NCBI GenBank assembly: GCA_022495005.1
Contig: JAGYXB010000096.1
Span: 310,001 to 374,000, forward strand
Direction of reading: 5' to 3'
Source: Rhyacophila brunnea
Taxonomy: Eukaryota > Arthropoda > Insecta > Trichoptera > Rhyacophilidae
DNA length: 64,000 bases
This document shows positions 32,997 through 44,054 of the stretch, one piece after another; the stretch's first letter is position 1, and every line of letters starts with the position of its first letter. Made by a program: the position numbers and the translations under genes. The notes beneath the pieces were generated by a model, which worked only from the letters and a program-made list of their open reading frames with translations, did not search any database and was not told where the DNA came from.

Positions 32997-33787
32997 GTAG
33001 GGGTAGACGATCCGACAAAAATAGTGCACACTTTTTCAGTCATACTTATTTGATTTCGTTGTATTAAAATATAATATATTACAGATAGTTTGAGTTAGTT
33101 TTTTTTAATTTATTAAGCCTTGCCTAAACCAAACCATAATCGATAAAAAATAAACTTATACTTATAAAATATCTAAAATTATGTAGATATTACCTATTTA
33201 TAGATAAACGTATATTTTTTTGCATTAGGCAGGGTTAAATGAATTTTATGAATGAACTCACAAACACTATCTACACCAGTTTGATCCAAACTTTATGTTC
33301 TACGCCTCTTTTATATAAAAAAAAACTAATCTTGGCGCCTACCCACCTTTATTTCATTAAATAATACCTTTTTAAATAGCCAAAATCGTACAAATACAAA
33401 AATGAAAGAAAACCTAATTATAAAAATAAAAAAGATTTCACTACTTTTATTAAGTATATTCATTTTTGAATTAATTTGTTTTTCATGCGATGGATGTGCT
33501 TGTTTATTAGCTCTTACTTACAAAGTGCTCTTTTTCTACTAAACGGGATCAATATTTGGATGTCATTGCAGCTAATGCAGAAAATCCCGTTTCGCAATAG
33601 TAGCAGTAGGTACTATACTTACAACTTGCTTTTCTTGACAAAGTATTATATAATTCTTCATTACAAATCTAAAACTTCTTGAACTAGGGTTATAGTTTCA
33701 ATGCATTATCACATGATAATTCTATCATTTTTTTCGTTTTCAATAGTACCTAGTTAATCCAAATTCAACATCGTTCATTGACAAATA
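32997..33787. repeat. Partial copy of the CAGTGGCGAAGG hAT MITE family, then spacer
   Basis: 33010-33300 is collinear with 63560-64000 and with part of 34930-35460: 'gatccgacaaaaatagtgca', 'tcagtcatacttatttg', 'aaccataatcgataaaaaat'. The rest, to 33787, shows nothing recognised; the ORF at 33476 is unsupported. Confidence 0.5.
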
Positions 33788-34070
33788 GGCCCCACTTTCT
33801 GAAGCGGGCCACCAGGTCAGGATCTTTGGCGTGGCCACCTACCTATCGCTGAGGTTAAAGGCAGTGTGGTGCTCTAAAGTAGTGTTTCCTAAATTATACA
33901 TGGCAGTTATCATTTAAATGTAACAATCATCAGAAAGATATCACATCAAATTGCAACGCACAAGCAGATATGTAAAATGTTTAATAGGTTTAAAAGAAAG
34001 TAGCGCCGCAGGCGACTTTTTTAACTATTAGAGTAAATTTGTAATGTGTGTTATGCCCGGGCACCAGGCT
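33788..34070 (+). repeat. Eroded CATGGCCCCC-family MITE
   Basis: It shares 'ctgaagcgggcc', 'caggatctttggcg', 'acctatcgctgaggtt' and 'agcgccgcaggcgac' in order with 42905-43332. Both termini are degraded and no TSD is seen. Confidence 0.6.
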
Positions 34071-34929
34071 CTTTATAAACTATGCATTTGCAAACTGCAA
34101 ACCTGTGGCTAAATTTATGTTAAACTTTTAGCGCCTCCCAGTTTGGAAATCGCTGATCTACACATTGAATGAAAATAAAAACACGTTTTAACACAAAGTT
34201 TAGTGTGCACTATTTATGTGGGATCTTAACAGCCTACCTCCATCCTTCACTACTGCCGAATTAAAATGCTTATAGATTTTTTTATTTTTTGGTTTGATAT
34301 ATGTAGATCATTTGGAAAAGTTTGAAATATTAATCTAAAATTGTAGATGTTTATTGTGGGGAAAATACTGTTGATCTTTCGAATTAAGTGGGTGCCTAAA
34401 GATGTGTATCACAAAATAATTTTCGTTTTTTTTGGTGACTCACTTGTCCCATACTAAAAATATACAGTCACCTAATTGTTGTCTTCTCGTATTCTGAAAG
34501 TGATTCGCTGCGTTATCTATCCACTTCTCAGTTCTCTAAGAAAGATAAATATAGCAGACGGTAATATCGTATTGCAGGATATCAAATGGTATTTGTCCAG
34601 AGATTAAACCGACACTGTCCACGCGCTCGTCACATACATACACAGTTAAATCATGATAATACTTTTCAAATCCATTTTCTCTTCTGCAAGAGATATTGTA
34701 TTTTTGTAACCACCGCCATTGAGGATCGTGAGCAGTGGCGGGTTTTATATAACGCAAATGACGCTATAGTTCTATAATTTATAATAAATTCTATAGTCAA
34801 TAATTCTATTCTAATGACGCTATAATCTAAAGGGGGGCTCTAACATAGAATAAATTATTGAATGCAAAATCTTAAATGTAGCTAGGTACTTTATTTAGTC
34901 AAATAAAAATATATCAACTAGATAGGTAG
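34071..34929. other. Spacer, with a right end of the CAGTGGCGAAGG family at 34197-34255
   Basis: 34197-34255 ends in 'taacagcctacctcc' and CCTTCACTACTG, matching the right end of 34930-35460. The remainder holds no supported gene. The ORFs at 34536-34777 overlap each other on opposite strands and are unconvincing. Confidence 0.5.
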
Positions 34930-35460
34930 CAGTGGCGAAGGGTGGAGGTAACAAACATATTTGTTTTCATTGAACTAAGACTACGATATGTAGATAGTGT
35001 TTGTTAGTTTTTAAAATTCAATTAAACCCTGCGAAACCAAGCCAAAAAAGATAATAGTCAAAATTACTCGCCTATCTATAAAATATCTAAAATTATGCAA
35101 TTAAATCACACATAACTTTGAATAGTTTAGAGATAGAATGATATTTTTAATCTATTATATTTTGGTTTCAGCAGGGCTTAATGAATTTAAAAAAATGAAC
35201 CAACAATATGTGTAATATGTATTCTTAATCCAATGAAAACCAATAAGTATTAATGAAAAAGTATGCACAATTTTGTCATATCGCCCAACATCTACCAAAA
35301 CTCTTATGGTTTGGTTAACGCAGGGTTTAAGTGATTTTCGTGAGCAGGTTTTAAGTGAGTGTCGTCTTAGTTCAATAAAAACAAATATGTATGACTAACA
35401 AAGTGTAATGTGCACTATTTATGGCGGATCTTAACAGCCTACCTCCACCATTCGCTATTG
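34930..35460. mobile_element. hAT-type MITE, CAGTGGCGAAGG family, 531 bp
   Basis: The octamer ataggtag flanks both sides exactly (34922-34929 and 35461-35468). Ends are CAGTGGCGAAGGGTGGAGGT and ACCTCCACCATTCGCTATTG. The interior is non-coding and AT-rich with inverted symmetry. A left end at 63537 and partial copies at 32997 and 34197 belong to the same family. Confidence 0.85.
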
Positions 35461-35468
35461 ATAGGTAG

Positions 35469-36984
35469 TATATTTTGTGTAACAATTATTAGACATTGAA
35501 TACATGTTTATAAAGAGTGAAAAATTATTTGGTTATTTATTTATTTTGCGCATGCAAATGTGAAAGAATGAATGATAACATTTTTATAAAAAAGATCAAG
35601 TACCTTCGTAGGTATGTATTTAGTTTGGTTATGTTTATGTTGGTATTTTAATATTTTCAATTTGAATATAAGTAGCTTATTTACGAAAAAGCAATGCAAA
35701 TAGGACAAAATTTTATACAAATAAAAAATAGTTGGAATTTATGGTTTTTATTTTATTTTTAACCAATTTTGAACCACTCTAAACGCTCCACTGGTCGTGA
35801 GGCAAGGTCGTAGCTGGGAATGACATGGAGGAGCAATTCCTTACCGTAAAATAATATTTATATGAAGTGAAGCTTTTGATTTCTTGAGATTGGTTTAAGA
35901 ATTTCTATCTCGAGAATGTCGAAAATTCTGGAGAAACATATTTATTGATTTTTATTGATTGTAGGTACAATTTGTTTGCGGACGTATGTATAATGGTATC
36001 AACGATGTAATATAAACTATACAATCCTAGTTATGCTTATCCTTCACACATGTGCATTCCAAAATGTCTTCTTTGTCTTCCCCGTCTGACCAAATTATCC
36101 TCAATTTTGCAAATTTCTCAGATCTGGCCGTCCCTTGTATGGTGTCTCTGTGGGTTTTCCTACAATGTACAGTCAGTCATCATAAGCTATCGATAGCTTA
36201 CAATATCTATCTTCATAGTCAACTCACAACAAAAAAAATCGATATAATATGTCTATCAAATTTCATCTGGTCAATACGTCTCGTAATCCACAAACACCTA
36301 CAATAAATGTGTTCAAGTCATCAATAATATTATAAGCATTAGAAATTCGATACGTTCGTGCGTAAATTGGATAAAAAAAATCATTTCCCGGATATAGAGT
36401 AATTATTATTTTACACATATATCACATGGCAAGTATTAGCAAGTACGTGACATTATTTTTATTCTCTCGAGTAAGCGCTTTTTTATCGGTTTATTAAATA
36501 TTTAACTGACATCGCATGTCCGGTTGATTTTTACTTTTTTTTTGTTTTTGTATGTAGGTACCTACTTACACATTTTGTGAAAATGGAAAATTGTACCTAC
36601 AATGCGACATTATTCTATTAGCGTAGTCCAAACCATGTTACACATCATGTCGGCATACAAATTATACAATGGTCGCTATGCAAAATGTAAGTACCTACCT
36701 ACTCAGTCGTCAACTCAACTGCGTCCACACCTGCAAACATTGCAATAATATTAGATGTAGGTACTAAATCAGCCCACAACTTTGCAACCTTTAATTAATA
36801 CATCGTTCCAGAAGACCACGCGTCGCTACGTTCGATGAAAACATCAAAAATCAAAACATGGCAATTCTATGTTTTCTGTCTGTGTTAGAGCATTGGCACA
36901 TGTTTTGCATCAGGCATAATCCAGGCTTTATGCAACTGGCTTCCTCATAGTTACGCGTACATACTGTAGCTTAAACACAAACGA
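35469..36984. other. Unassigned spacer
   Basis: About 1.5 kb without a supported gene or recognised repeat. A weak inverted pair of 'gtaggtacctacttac' type words flanks 36555-36720. Confidence 0.4.
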
Positions 36985-37400
36985 TATTTATATTTGCTCA
37001 CGTATTTTTCCGACTAATACGTGGTAAAAATAAGTATTCTGCCATTCTTGGTAGTATTGATCCGTGTGTCCCTGATAACTATCTTAGAAATCGGGAGCAT
37101 CATTTGTTTGTTCTCCCAAGGTGCATAACTAACCTGCCATTGGTGATGCCAATTGGGAGGGCAACAACTCTGTTCAACCAAATCAATTCCGATATTGACA
37201 TATTTCACCTGCGTGAGATGAGTATAGGTGGATATTGTTTTATAAATTCTTACAATAGGGTCATTAGGTATACTACCTTGTATATAATTTATATTTTTTG
37301 GTATTTACACTTTTCTACTTTTTAAATTGATCTATTTCTTTTTATATAATACTGTTTCAATAATATTTCTTTGTTTTTAAATCTCACGCTGTGAACGTCA
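36985..37400 (+). pseudogene. Jockey-like LINE 3' portion
   Basis: Collinear with 9600-9990. The plus frame 37104-37208 reads LPLVMPIGRATTLFNQINSD followed by IDIFHLREM, the C-terminal end of a jockey-type ORF2 where a hydrophobic 'N.LP..I' segment precedes the stop. Downstream, 'actgtttcaataatatttct' is identical in both copies. The reverse transcriptase itself is missing. Confidence 0.65.
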
Positions 37401-38449
37401 TTATACGTCTTCTCTTATGGCATTCCATTATAACTTCAGGTTCACCTAATAAGATGAATGCATACCTGATTATTTTAGCATATTATAGATATTACAAAAT
37501 GACTTTAATTCATAGGATTTGATAGTATATTTGACTTCAATTTTACGATTTAGGCACCCTACATATTGCCGTATCAAAGCAAACATTATTGAATTTAATA
37601 CAATACAATTTAGCTATAAATACCTGTTATAAACATACTTCCGCGTCAAGTTTATCTAGGCAGCCAAAAGCAATGCATTGACTATTATTTTTTTTAAATG
37701 AATAATCATAGATTATGACGTAAACAAAACAACAAATAATAATTATTACTTCAAACCAAAATTCTGTTTGTTGGACTGCCAATAGAACAATAAAATTTAA
37801 AAAAAACTCGTTGCCAATACAACCACAATAAATGTATAATCGTTCGATTTGAAAATCGAACTGCCTTCGAAATTGCTAATACGATTCCTTCTATTTAGAG
37901 TCAAAATTGTTTGATTCCTAAGTACAGACCTCCGAATATTAACCCTACCCGAAATAACCCTATAGATATGGCTGAGAATTTTCTTTCAACAATCTTTAGG
38001 ACTCTTTCACTTCTACGTTTACGAGGTTTGGGTAAACGCTGGCTTTATATTATTGTGTGCCATAGGGGAATACTGAAAACCAAATGTTACTTGTACATAT
38101 ATCGAGATATTTTACAATCAACATTCATAATATTGGTTAAACATTTAAAGTACAGTTATTAATAAAGGTCGGTGCTCGAACTCTGTCTGTCCGTACCCTG
38201 CTTAGGGGCATTGCACTGCGATACTTCTTCGCCATAAGGTAAATCTTTATTCCGAGTTAGAATTCCTACACCCACTGTAGCGCACTTCCCAGAATCATAA
38301 TTCGTTGAATCTTTCAGTCTACACACCTTTGCAGCGATTAAAAAAATAGACGTTTGCTCATCATGGAGTTTGCCATGGTTGAAAAAGAATATATGACAAG
38401 TTAATTAAATTTGACAATTATTTGGTTCATGCGCAGGGCCATCATATCG
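37401..38449. other. Unassigned spacer
   Basis: No gene supported. The ORF at 37911-38162 has no recognisable domain. 38165-38340 is slightly GC-richer. Confidence 0.4.
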
Positions 38450-38790
38450 AAAGAAAGAAAATATACTTATCGAATGAAATTATCGATACTGCGCATCTAT
38501 TCTATACACAAGGCTGCTATCGGCGGCTATCGACGGTAGTTTATCATATTTATATATTGAGGTATTATAATTGTTACAATAAGTTAGCCGTCTAAACTGT
38601 CATAACTGTCTATCTCGCTCTAAAAGTTAACACAGCCAAGAGAGGTGCTGTTAGCACACTTCAGACGGTCAACTTATTGTAACAAGTAACCGCCTCTAAT
38701 GTATGATACACTACCTTCGATAGCCGCCGTTAGTAACATTATGTATAGAATAGATACGCTGGTATCGTATCGGAAGAAATTTATCGTACC
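38450..38790. mobile_element. Palindromic MITE with a second palindrome at its centre
   Basis: Outer arms (about 38460-38565 and 38697-38790) pair through words such as 'gcgcatctattctatac' and 'cggcggctatcgacggtag'. Inside, 38570-38692 is a separate palindrome with ends GTTACAATAAGTTAGCCGTC and the reverse complement of a close match. It encloses 'ctctaaaagttaacacagcc'. Neither has a clear TSD. Confidence 0.65.
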
Positions 38791-40439
38791 TATTGAAACT
38801 TTTTAATATTACAAAAATGCATTATTTTTTAAAAATCAATTAAAGTTATATAAAACTTAATATAGATGGCCATTCGGGATGATAAATTTAATAAAATCAG
38901 AGGCTAAAATCATTAATTAGGTACAAAAGTTCTGAAAAAAGCATTGGTCTAATCCTAATGTCACCCCATTTCATGGTACATATTTACTTCGTTATGACTG
39001 TTATGACTTATGACTGTTATGAGTTCAAAATAGTTCATGTTACAGATGATGTCTTTGACACATCGACTCAAAACAATTGTCAACTTATTAAGTGCGAGTA
39101 CACAGCAGTGTATTATTTATTGATTGATGTATTTTTTATTAATGTTGTGCTTTCTTCTTCTATTGAAACTGTAACTTGTAAACTCTTTGGCCGCGTAATT
39201 GATTTTAAATATATTATCATTGATGGCGCAGCTGGATGCAACGAACAACGGCTTGACTACCACATGTTCCGCAGTATCCTCGGCACCACATTCGCCGTTT
39301 GAAAATCGTTAGAGTAGGTACCTCCACTGTTTGCGCCCTATTCGTTTTCTCTGTTACTCGAAACTCTGTTAAAGTGCTTAGGTATCATGGCTCTCCACAA
39401 GCGTTGCCGATTTAGTGTTTTTCTTGCCAGATCTAGCATTTTTCGATAGGCATCTATCTAGCTTGCAAAAAACGCATCTAGCTTGTGTCGTTTTTACTAG
39501 CGTTTTTTGATGCCTCCAACAGCTATAAATGTGTCAAATTTCTGACTATTAGATACTTAATGCAGGTACGTCGGTACTTATTTTAGTGCGAAATAAAACA
39601 CTGTGAAACAATTTCATGCATTATTTTTTTGTATACTTATTAGGTAGGTACTCCGAATTTCTGCGTATAGAAAATAATAATTTAACAATAATTATTCATC
39701 TAAAGGTATGTTCTTTAATTATCTATGTCTGTCCTATAAGAAAGAAGCTCTCATCTTCAAACGTGAAACGAAACTTGAATGCCGTTGACACAATATAGGT
39801 AGGTATTTGTTGTGACTTTTAAAATATACATATTTCTGTAAAAAATTGAGGTTTTTACACGTATCGAAATTTTTTCGATTTTTGCACTTTTTTTTCGATA
39901 CATACACGAAAGCAAAGGTGCTGACTTCGTTCTTGTGTAAAATAAGTAAATTTACTTGCAATTTTATTTTCACAAAATATAGCGTTTTTCATGCGAAATA
40001 GCTTGTTTTCATACCCCGTCTGGCATGTTTTTGTCAGCCACAGTTGGCAACACTGCTCTCCAAGTTCCAAGCTCTGATCAATAAGGAAATATTTCAAAAT
40101 CACAAAGAGGAGGGACTATTGGAAAAGTTAGAGAGCCTCCGGTCTAAACAGTGAATATTTACAATGTCTAATTTGACGTTACTAAAATGGAGCTAATCTG
40201 TCTAATCGCGCGACATCGCCATGCAATGCACCGCTTTTTATAAAATAACAATTTAATTGCGCATTTTTCTCGGAAATGAAACCGCCTCTCTTTATCTACG
40301 CATTGTCATATAATCCGATGTGATTAGTATTTATTATTTTATCTTCTACATACGGTCATAGTTAAATTCTGGATATGAAACGTACTGCATACAGTATACA
40401 GTATACACCATTCGGCAACATTTTTCATGAGGCTTAACA
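38791..40439. other. Unassigned spacer
   Basis: No domain recognised. An ATG-started 114-codon ORF (38958-39302) and two overlapping minus ORFs (39734-40103) show no family motif. 'agcgttgcc' near 39401 and 'ggcaacactgct' near 40046 might be ends of an old TIR element. Confidence 0.35.
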
Positions 40440-41390
40440 TAACGCATAATATAACTTCTACAGCTGTACGTGCTAGTAAACTTCTAGAAAATTCATCATG
40501 CGACAATCGAAACCATTCAAGAATCCAAATGTCTTACGTACACTCTACGTCTCATTAGTGCGTAGCATTCTTGAATATGGATCGATTGTTTGGTGTCCTT
40601 ATGAGGTTTCCTATAAGCTTAATTTAGAACGCGTCCAGAAGAAATTTCTTCGATATCTTTATTTTAAGACATTTATTAGGTACTATTTTCGGTACTGTTC
40701 GGGTTATACGGAATACAGCGGAAAACGCATTTTGAAAATAGCCGATAAACTGGATTATTTGTCAGGTTAACCTAACCAAATCTTACCTAAACAAACCTAA
40801 CCTAAACTAACCCAAACTAACAAATAATCCAGTTTATCGGCTATTTTTAAAATGCGTTTTCCGCTGTATTTCGTATAACCGAACAGTACCCTATTTTCCT
40901 TTCGATAATTCGTCCAAATGATTATTTTCCAACTGCCTTTCTACAAGGCATGCTTACTTTTCACTCTGTTGAACCTCGTAGGTCTCTTCTACTCTTGAAA
41001 CACTTTTGCCTGTTTTCGCGAGGGACGGTTTCCAATCCTGGTGTCTTAATGAATTGAAATTTGCACACGCCTGTCAATTACCTACGTGGTCGCAGCCATA
41101 ACCTATTCTGGGTCAGAACTGTTTTCTCGAGACAAGCCTATCAGGCACCATTAGCGAGGGGTGCAAGATTAGTAAACGCGCTCCCTAAAGACATAAACAT
41201 TTTCAATGATGTACCCACTTGCATTTTGTTTTTGAAACTTTATTTTATTGTATAAAATTGTTAATTTGTATTATTATTATTATTCTTCTTCTTCTTCTCT
41301 TTTGTGATAATAATATTTGCTATAATGTAAATCTTATGTTGTGAACGTTCTGAATTTTGTGTCACCATGTCCACAAGGAATAAAAAAATT
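40440..41390 (+). pseudogene. Jockey-like LINE 3' end, split by a MITE
   Basis: The plus frame at 40498-40680 reads SKPFKNPNVLRTLYVSLVRS then ILEYGSIVWCP and ERVQKKFLRYLYF, the segment after the catalytic core of jockey-type reverse transcriptases. The MITE at 40691-40890 interrupts it. Beyond, 41061-41255 supplies the C-terminus (NYLRGRSHNLFWVRT, then RLVNALPKDIN). A 3' UTR follows with 'ttgtgaacgttctga', and a short A-rich tail ends near 41390. ATT and CTT microsatellites lie at 41269-41299. The copy is 5' truncated and frameshifted. Confidence 0.8.
40691..40890. mobile_element. hAT-type MITE with telomere-like core, copy 1 (200 bp)
   Basis: The octamer ctattttc flanks both sides exactly (40683-40690, 40891-40898). 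Termini GGTACTGTTCGG and CCGAACAGTACC begin ~75-bp inverted arms containing AATACAGCGGAAAACGCATT and AATAGCCGATAAACTGGATT. The core (about 40765-40830) holds CCTAA-type repeats, more degenerate here than in the two other copies. The target is a LINE, so the LINE is older. The second half of the 40498-40770 ORF is MITE sequence, not protein. Confidence 0.9.
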
Positions 41391-42299
41391 AAATACTCCT
41401 TACAAATTCCTGAAGTCAAAATTTGTGACATATTCCATGCACTCTACAATATATTATGATTGACTAGACTATTAGCAGAAATAAGGTTGGGAAAGGGAAG
41501 GACTCTAACTTTAACCCTACTCGGTCAATATTAATAATAATCTTTTTTTTTTGTTTAGAAGGTATCGTATCTCAAGGCGTACGACGGTGAGGTATATACT
41601 TATAATATTTAAAGCGGGTGTAGGTTTGGGAAACACTGTTCGATTATTAGGTGAGTAGTTTATTCGAGGTATAAAATTTACGTAGGATACATATAGACCA
41701 GGCACGTGTCTATTTTTTCTTGACTCCTGTCCAATATTCCACGAGAAATATGTAATCATTGAATATGTTATTTTCTAAGTAAATCTTTCCTAGCCCAGGT
41801 GCTCATTTCGCTATAAATACGACATTATAATCATAAAACCTACGATAGTAATATAATATTATGACGATGTATAAAGTAAATTCTGGAAATATGGAGAGAA
41901 TGGTGTAGGCAGAAATGATTATTTGTAAATGTTATCAAGTAAGCATTTGTCCCTCAGACCAAAAATGTGTCGTCTGTACGATTCTCAAGACAGATTTTGT
42001 GCCCAAATTAATTTCTAATGGCAATTCACTTTTTGAGTGAATTCTTAACAGAAACAAGAAATTTATAAAAAAAACAAATAGTCTGAACTCCATAGACATC
42101 AAACGCCCGAAAATCGTAAATAGCGATTTCCCGAAAGTGTTATTTTTGGACATACAATACAATTTAAATATAATCGAAGATACTCTAATAGAGTGGGTAA
42201 TAATAATGGAGTAGTAGGAGAGTAATAGAGTATTATAATATGCATGTATATGAGAGCTAGTAAAAATACGCTTTTTAATTAATGTAGTTAAGCATGGAA
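41391..42299. other. Unassigned spacer
   Basis: A 137-codon minus-strand frame (41935-42348) is open but has low-complexity hydrophobic composition typical of AT-rich DNA and runs into a SINE at its 5' end. I do not call it a gene. Confidence 0.4.
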
Positions 42300-42660
42300 A
42301 ACACTTCTGAGAAAATAGAAAAAAAATATGAAAAAGGTAAGACACCACGCAGGAATCGAACCTGCATCTCTCACATAAAACAGCTATGCTAAAGGGGTCA
42401 TACTTAATTGCGACAAATTTTATCTAATGGCTTTTAATACTCACCACTGAAGCGCTTTCCAAATTGAGCTACTATTGGCGATCGGCGTTTGTATTTTAAA
42501 TCAAAGTAGGTATTACTTTAATTACTAACCGACGTCACGGATCACTCGAAGATTTTTTATTGTAACTTACTTGAACATGCCGATAATATTTAATTAACTA
42601 TTAATTATTATTTTTAAATCTTGTGTATTATTTGTTGAATAAAAAAAATAGTTTATTAAT
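42300..42660 (-). repeat. tRNA-related SINE (family 3)
   Basis: On the minus strand: GATCCGTGACGTCGGTTAGT, an A-box-like TAGCTCAATTTGGAAAGCGC (about 42470-42451), a second A-box-like TTTAGCATAGCTG, a B box GCAGGTTCGATTCCTGC (about 42366-42350), then a T-rich 'ttttttctattttctcag' tail. Same order as 19620-20060. Confidence 0.65.
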
Positions 42661-42904
42661 GTAGCTAAGATTTTTTAGGAACCTGATATTAATGGACTAA
42701 CCTCTTCATGCTTTAAGGCATTTCATGTTATTTGCTGTTATTAATAGACAGGAAAAGGTGAATTGACTGTAGCATGCGATGACTTTTTCTTGTCGGGATG
42801 CTGCTTAGAAAATACATAAATATGCACTGATAATATATTGTTACAAAGTTTTGTAACAAATTCACTTTTGGTGTGCGGGTGACGTAGTTTTAATTAAGTA
42901 GTTA
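42661..42904. other. Spacer
   Basis: Nothing recognised. Confidence 0.3.
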
Positions 42905-43332
42905 CATGGCCCCCGCACCCTGAAGCGGGCCCCGGGGCTAGAATCTTTGGCGGGCCCATCTACCTATCGCAAAGGTTAATTAAAGACAGTGTGACGATCT
43001 TCATTTGCGTATTCCAAATGGTGTTCGAGATGAAATTAAGGGTATTCAGTGTATTTTTTAGCGATTTTTTGCATTTTTGAATGCACTCACTTGAATTATT
43101 ATGGAGTTGTCGAATATCGACAAACATTAATCAAAAATTGCATTGCACAATCAGATCTTTTTAAATGTTAATACGCCTGAAGTTAAGTAGCGCCGCAGGC
43201 AACATTTTTTTATATCTTTACTGCACTTTTGTGATGTGTGCTTATTTAACTTGGCTAGTTGATCCGTCAAGCACTTAAAGCAGGGGGCCCCAGGCTATAG
43301 CCCTGTCAGTTCCCCCCCCTGTGGGGACCATG
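42905..43332 (+). mobile_element. CATGGCCCCC-family hAT-type MITE, 428 bp
   Basis: Ends are CATGGCCCCCGCACCCTG and GTGGGGACCATG. Internal words are shared with 5173-5771. The flanking octamers do not match clearly, so the copy is older or slightly rearranged. Confidence 0.7.
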
Positions 43333-44054
43333 TAGTGGTACCTACCTATAGTGTGTGGAATTGCTCTCCGATATTCTAAAAATATTAACGTAATAATTTT
43401 ACGAAATACTATGGAACCATTTTTTGTTTAAGTATAGTTTAAGTCTGTTTAAGAGGTATAAATAGTTGTCTTGTATACAGAATTGACCCGGGTGATATCC
43501 ATGTTAGGTACTTCGGATCAGGAAAACTGTTTCAAACGTGTTATCGTGTTAACTATTTGGAAAAGGCCTGCTGGTGATGACGATGTTCATCATTTATTAG
43601 CCATCCGGTGTTAACGATGGGCGAAATGAAAAAAATAACTATCGATGTTATTTAGAATTGTTATCAATTTATCGTAATAAATTTATTAATATTATCAATT
43701 TTCACAGAATACTAGGTGCTGTTATCAATAAAAAAAATATTTAAATAAACAGCGCGAAGTTAAGTGATTCACGCTGATCATTTGTGTGTATTGTATGTAA
43801 TACCAATTCGTATCAACCAGTGCCAATGACAAAATGTGATAAATATGTCTCATCAATAATTATCAGTAAATGTTGTTCCAATACTGAATGAATGGTTTAT
43901 TTAGCTTTTTCCTCTTATTTCGGTATGTTTACTGCTACTATTTCCGCCAAATTTTATCAATTCGTCCAAATAGATTAGCAGTTTAGTGACTCTTGGATTC
44001 AGATGGGATAATTATTAGACGTTGTGATTGAGAATCCTCGTCTCGAACTTATAA
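43333..44054. other. Unassigned spacer
   Basis: No gene recognised. Confidence 0.4.

Noticed and set aside
36555..36720. MITE with GTAGGTACCTAC ends
   Set aside because: The word and its variants (taggtacc, tacctacct) are common throughout the window, so a pair is not informative.
38958..39302. 114-codon ORF as a gene
   Set aside because: No recognisable motif or context; length is within chance for a 64-kb window.
39401..40057. TIR element with AGCGTTGCC / GGCAACACTGCT ends
   Set aside because: Only about eight bases match, with no TSD; easily chance.
41935..42348. 137-codon minus-strand ORF as a host gene
   Set aside because: Low-complexity hydrophobic translation of AT-rich DNA, no domain, and its 5' end runs into a SINE.
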